Shown here one piece after another: positions 32,423-33,400 of a DNA stretch of 33,400 nt (within the stretch, counting starts at the first letter, position 1; each line of letters begins with the position of its first letter). Below the pieces are notes generated by a model. That model was not told the origin of the DNA, made no database searches, and worked only from the letters and a program-made list of their open reading frames with translations. The DNA is taken from positions 1 to 33,400 of the forward strand of contig JAEOTP010000020.1 of NCBI GenBank assembly GCA_016839765.1. Direction: 5' to 3'. The DNA is from Promethearchaeota archaeon (lineage in GTDB: Archaea; Asgardarchaeota; Lokiarchaeia; Sigyniarchaeales; SOKP01). The position numbers were made by a program, and so were the translations under genes.

Positions 32423-33400
32423 CTAGAAAACCCAGATTGACAAAAAAATAACAAGTATTATAATTAGGATCAAACTAATGCATGGCCATGAAAATAAAGC
32501 ATTTTTAACATAATTCAATTTAAAATCAACAGCTTCATGGGGACACAATTCCACACAACAATAGCATGTTATACATTTTTTTTTAATCCATTGTGGGATA
32601 TTCCCTTTTTTTATTTCAGGTGGAGGTATAATTGCATCTCCAGGGCAATTGCTCCAACATGTTGAACATAATTTGCATCTTTCCCTACTAAATTTAACAC
32701 TAGCTTTAAAAATAGTTTTACCTACGTAATCTGCTAGCCATTTTGGCAATGGCATTGAAATTGGACGCTTTTTAGGACGCTTGAAATCTCTCCTAATATT
32801 TTCAACTTTTTCCCCTAAAATTTCCATATTTTCTAAATTAGTAGTTCCTAATCCTTTTTTCTCCGCTTTGGCCAAATATATAATTTCATCTGGGTCAAAA
32901 CCAATAATTTTACATACAATTGTATCCAAAGCAATTCCATCAAAACCGGCTAAAATTAAATCTAAATTCATAACATCTCCTTGAGATGGGCCTTTCCCTT
33001 CTTGACATAAATATCCATCTATTAAAGTTAATTGAGGATTCGAAACAGAATAAATATCTGCTAATGCTGAACTAAACCTTTCTAGCGTAGGAAATTGAGC
33101 ATGAGTTTTTGCCTTATTGCCTAAAAGCATAGTACCAAACATATTTTTAATGCAACAGGTAAGGAGACACTGCCAATGCGTCTTAATTTTTGGAATATTT
33201 ATAATAAGGTCTGCGGTTTTTAGCAAATGAGAACTAGTGAATTCTTTCAATTCAAGAGGTTCTGGTACATCATAATGTTCTCTCTCAGTTTTTTCAAAGG
33301 GTATACATTCTACGCCTTCATTTTCACAGATAGCTTTAATTCCGCTTTCTTTCATAGCGGTTTCAGTAATTCCTGGTTTTTGACCTCCTGCAGAGTCACA
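32423..33400 (-). CDS. DUF362 iron-sulfur protein with C-terminal membrane helix, 5' end outside window
   Basis: The visible 326 codons are open to the right edge, and the in-frame sequence DSAGGQKPGITETAM before the first internal ATG (33355) fits the family, so the true start lies beyond 33400. The N-terminal region is the DUF362 domain (for example LLKTADLIINIPKIKTHWQC and CCIKNMFGTML). It is followed by two 4Fe-4S ferredoxin motifs, CKLCSTCWSNCP and CITCYCCVELCP, each CxxCxxCxxxCP. A hydrophobic helix (CISLILIIILVIFLSIWVF) ends the protein, suggesting a membrane-associated electron carrier. DUF362 proteins occur in anaerobes and often accompany other redox enzymes. Its 3' end faces the maturation-protease gene. 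Electron partner unknown. Confidence 0.85.
   Translation of the reverse strand, partial: CDSAGGQKPGITETAMKESGIKAICENEGVECIPFEKTEREHYDVPEPLELKEFTSSHLLKTADLIINIPKIKTHWQCLLTCCIKNMFGTMLLGNKAKTHAQFPTLERFSSALADIYSVSNPQLTLIDGYLCQEGKGPSQGDVMNLDLILAGFDGIALDTIVCKIIGFDPDEIIYLAKAEKKGLGTTNLENMEILGEKVENIRRDFKRPKKRPISMPLPKWLADYVGKTIFKASVKFSRERCKLCSTCWSNCPGDAIIPPPEIKKGNIPQWIKKKCITCYCCVELCPHEAVDFKLNYVKNALFSWPCISLILIIILVIFLSIWVF

Noticed and set aside
1-33400. Search for tRNA, rRNA, CRISPR arrays, insertion sequences and inteins
   Set aside because: No T-arm/anticodon patterns, regularly spaced repeats, transposase motifs or intein splice motifs were seen by eye; a dedicated RNA search would be needed to exclude small non-coding RNAs.

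Overview
The window is strongly AT-rich, gene-dense archaeal DNA. Archaeal features include a diverged DRG/Obg-type GTPase with a TGS domain, a Ski2-like helicase of archaeal type, a PIN-ATPase-KH protein, a tRNA-splicing-endonuclease homologue, TATA-box promoters about 25-45 bases before several starts, and GTGAT-type Shine-Dalgarno matches. An actin-related protein, a longin/roadblock-like protein and a long membrane-anchored coiled-coil protein point to an Asgard archaeon. The low G+C suggests a Lokiarchaeia-like lineage; that assignment is inference. I saw no rRNA, tRNA, CRISPR array or insertion sequence.

Layout. Bases 1-4632: a partial helical-repeat protein, a HAD hydrolase, a membrane protein with a PH-like tail, a metallo-beta-lactamase-fold hydrolase, a ModE-type DNA-binding protein and a CBS-pair protein. 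Bases 4778-10379 are one plus-strand run: an actin-related protein carrying two zinc ribbons, a secreted alpha/alpha-toroid protein, FolD, a longin-like protein and a degenerate DRG-like GTPase. Bases 10449-14504: a Ski2-like helicase, an uncalled 53-residue protein and a J-domain-less DnaJ zinc-finger protein. Bases 14589-19008: a histidine-kinase remnant and an ECF S component sharing a palindromic TATA region, a threonine synthase fused to a winged helix, a flavin-reductase-like protein, a small acidic zinc-ribbon protein and a nitronate monooxygenase-like enzyme. Bases 19419-27339: a PfkB sugar kinase, a large metallophosphoesterase, the coiled-coil membrane protein, an amino-acid permease, a PHP-domain protein and a helical hypothetical. 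Bases 27632-33400: a sirtuin resembling the SIRT6/7 class, the PIN-ATPase-KH gene overlapping the tRNA-endonuclease-like gene, an SDR, a hydrogenase-maturation-protease-like protein and a partial DUF362 ferredoxin.

The strongest leads are these. The actin-related protein has two zinc ribbons in a C-terminal loop and has lost the residues that position the hydrolytic water in actin. A longin-like protein sits next to a GTPase whose P-loop and DxxG motif are both altered. The tRNA-endonuclease homologue has Ala in place of the catalytic His. A symmetric TATA palindrome sits midway between two divergent starts. The coiled-coil protein has the architecture of a vesicle tether. Together the first two groups and the coiled-coil protein suggest cytoskeletal or membrane-trafficking genes, but no single named system can be proven from this sequence alone.
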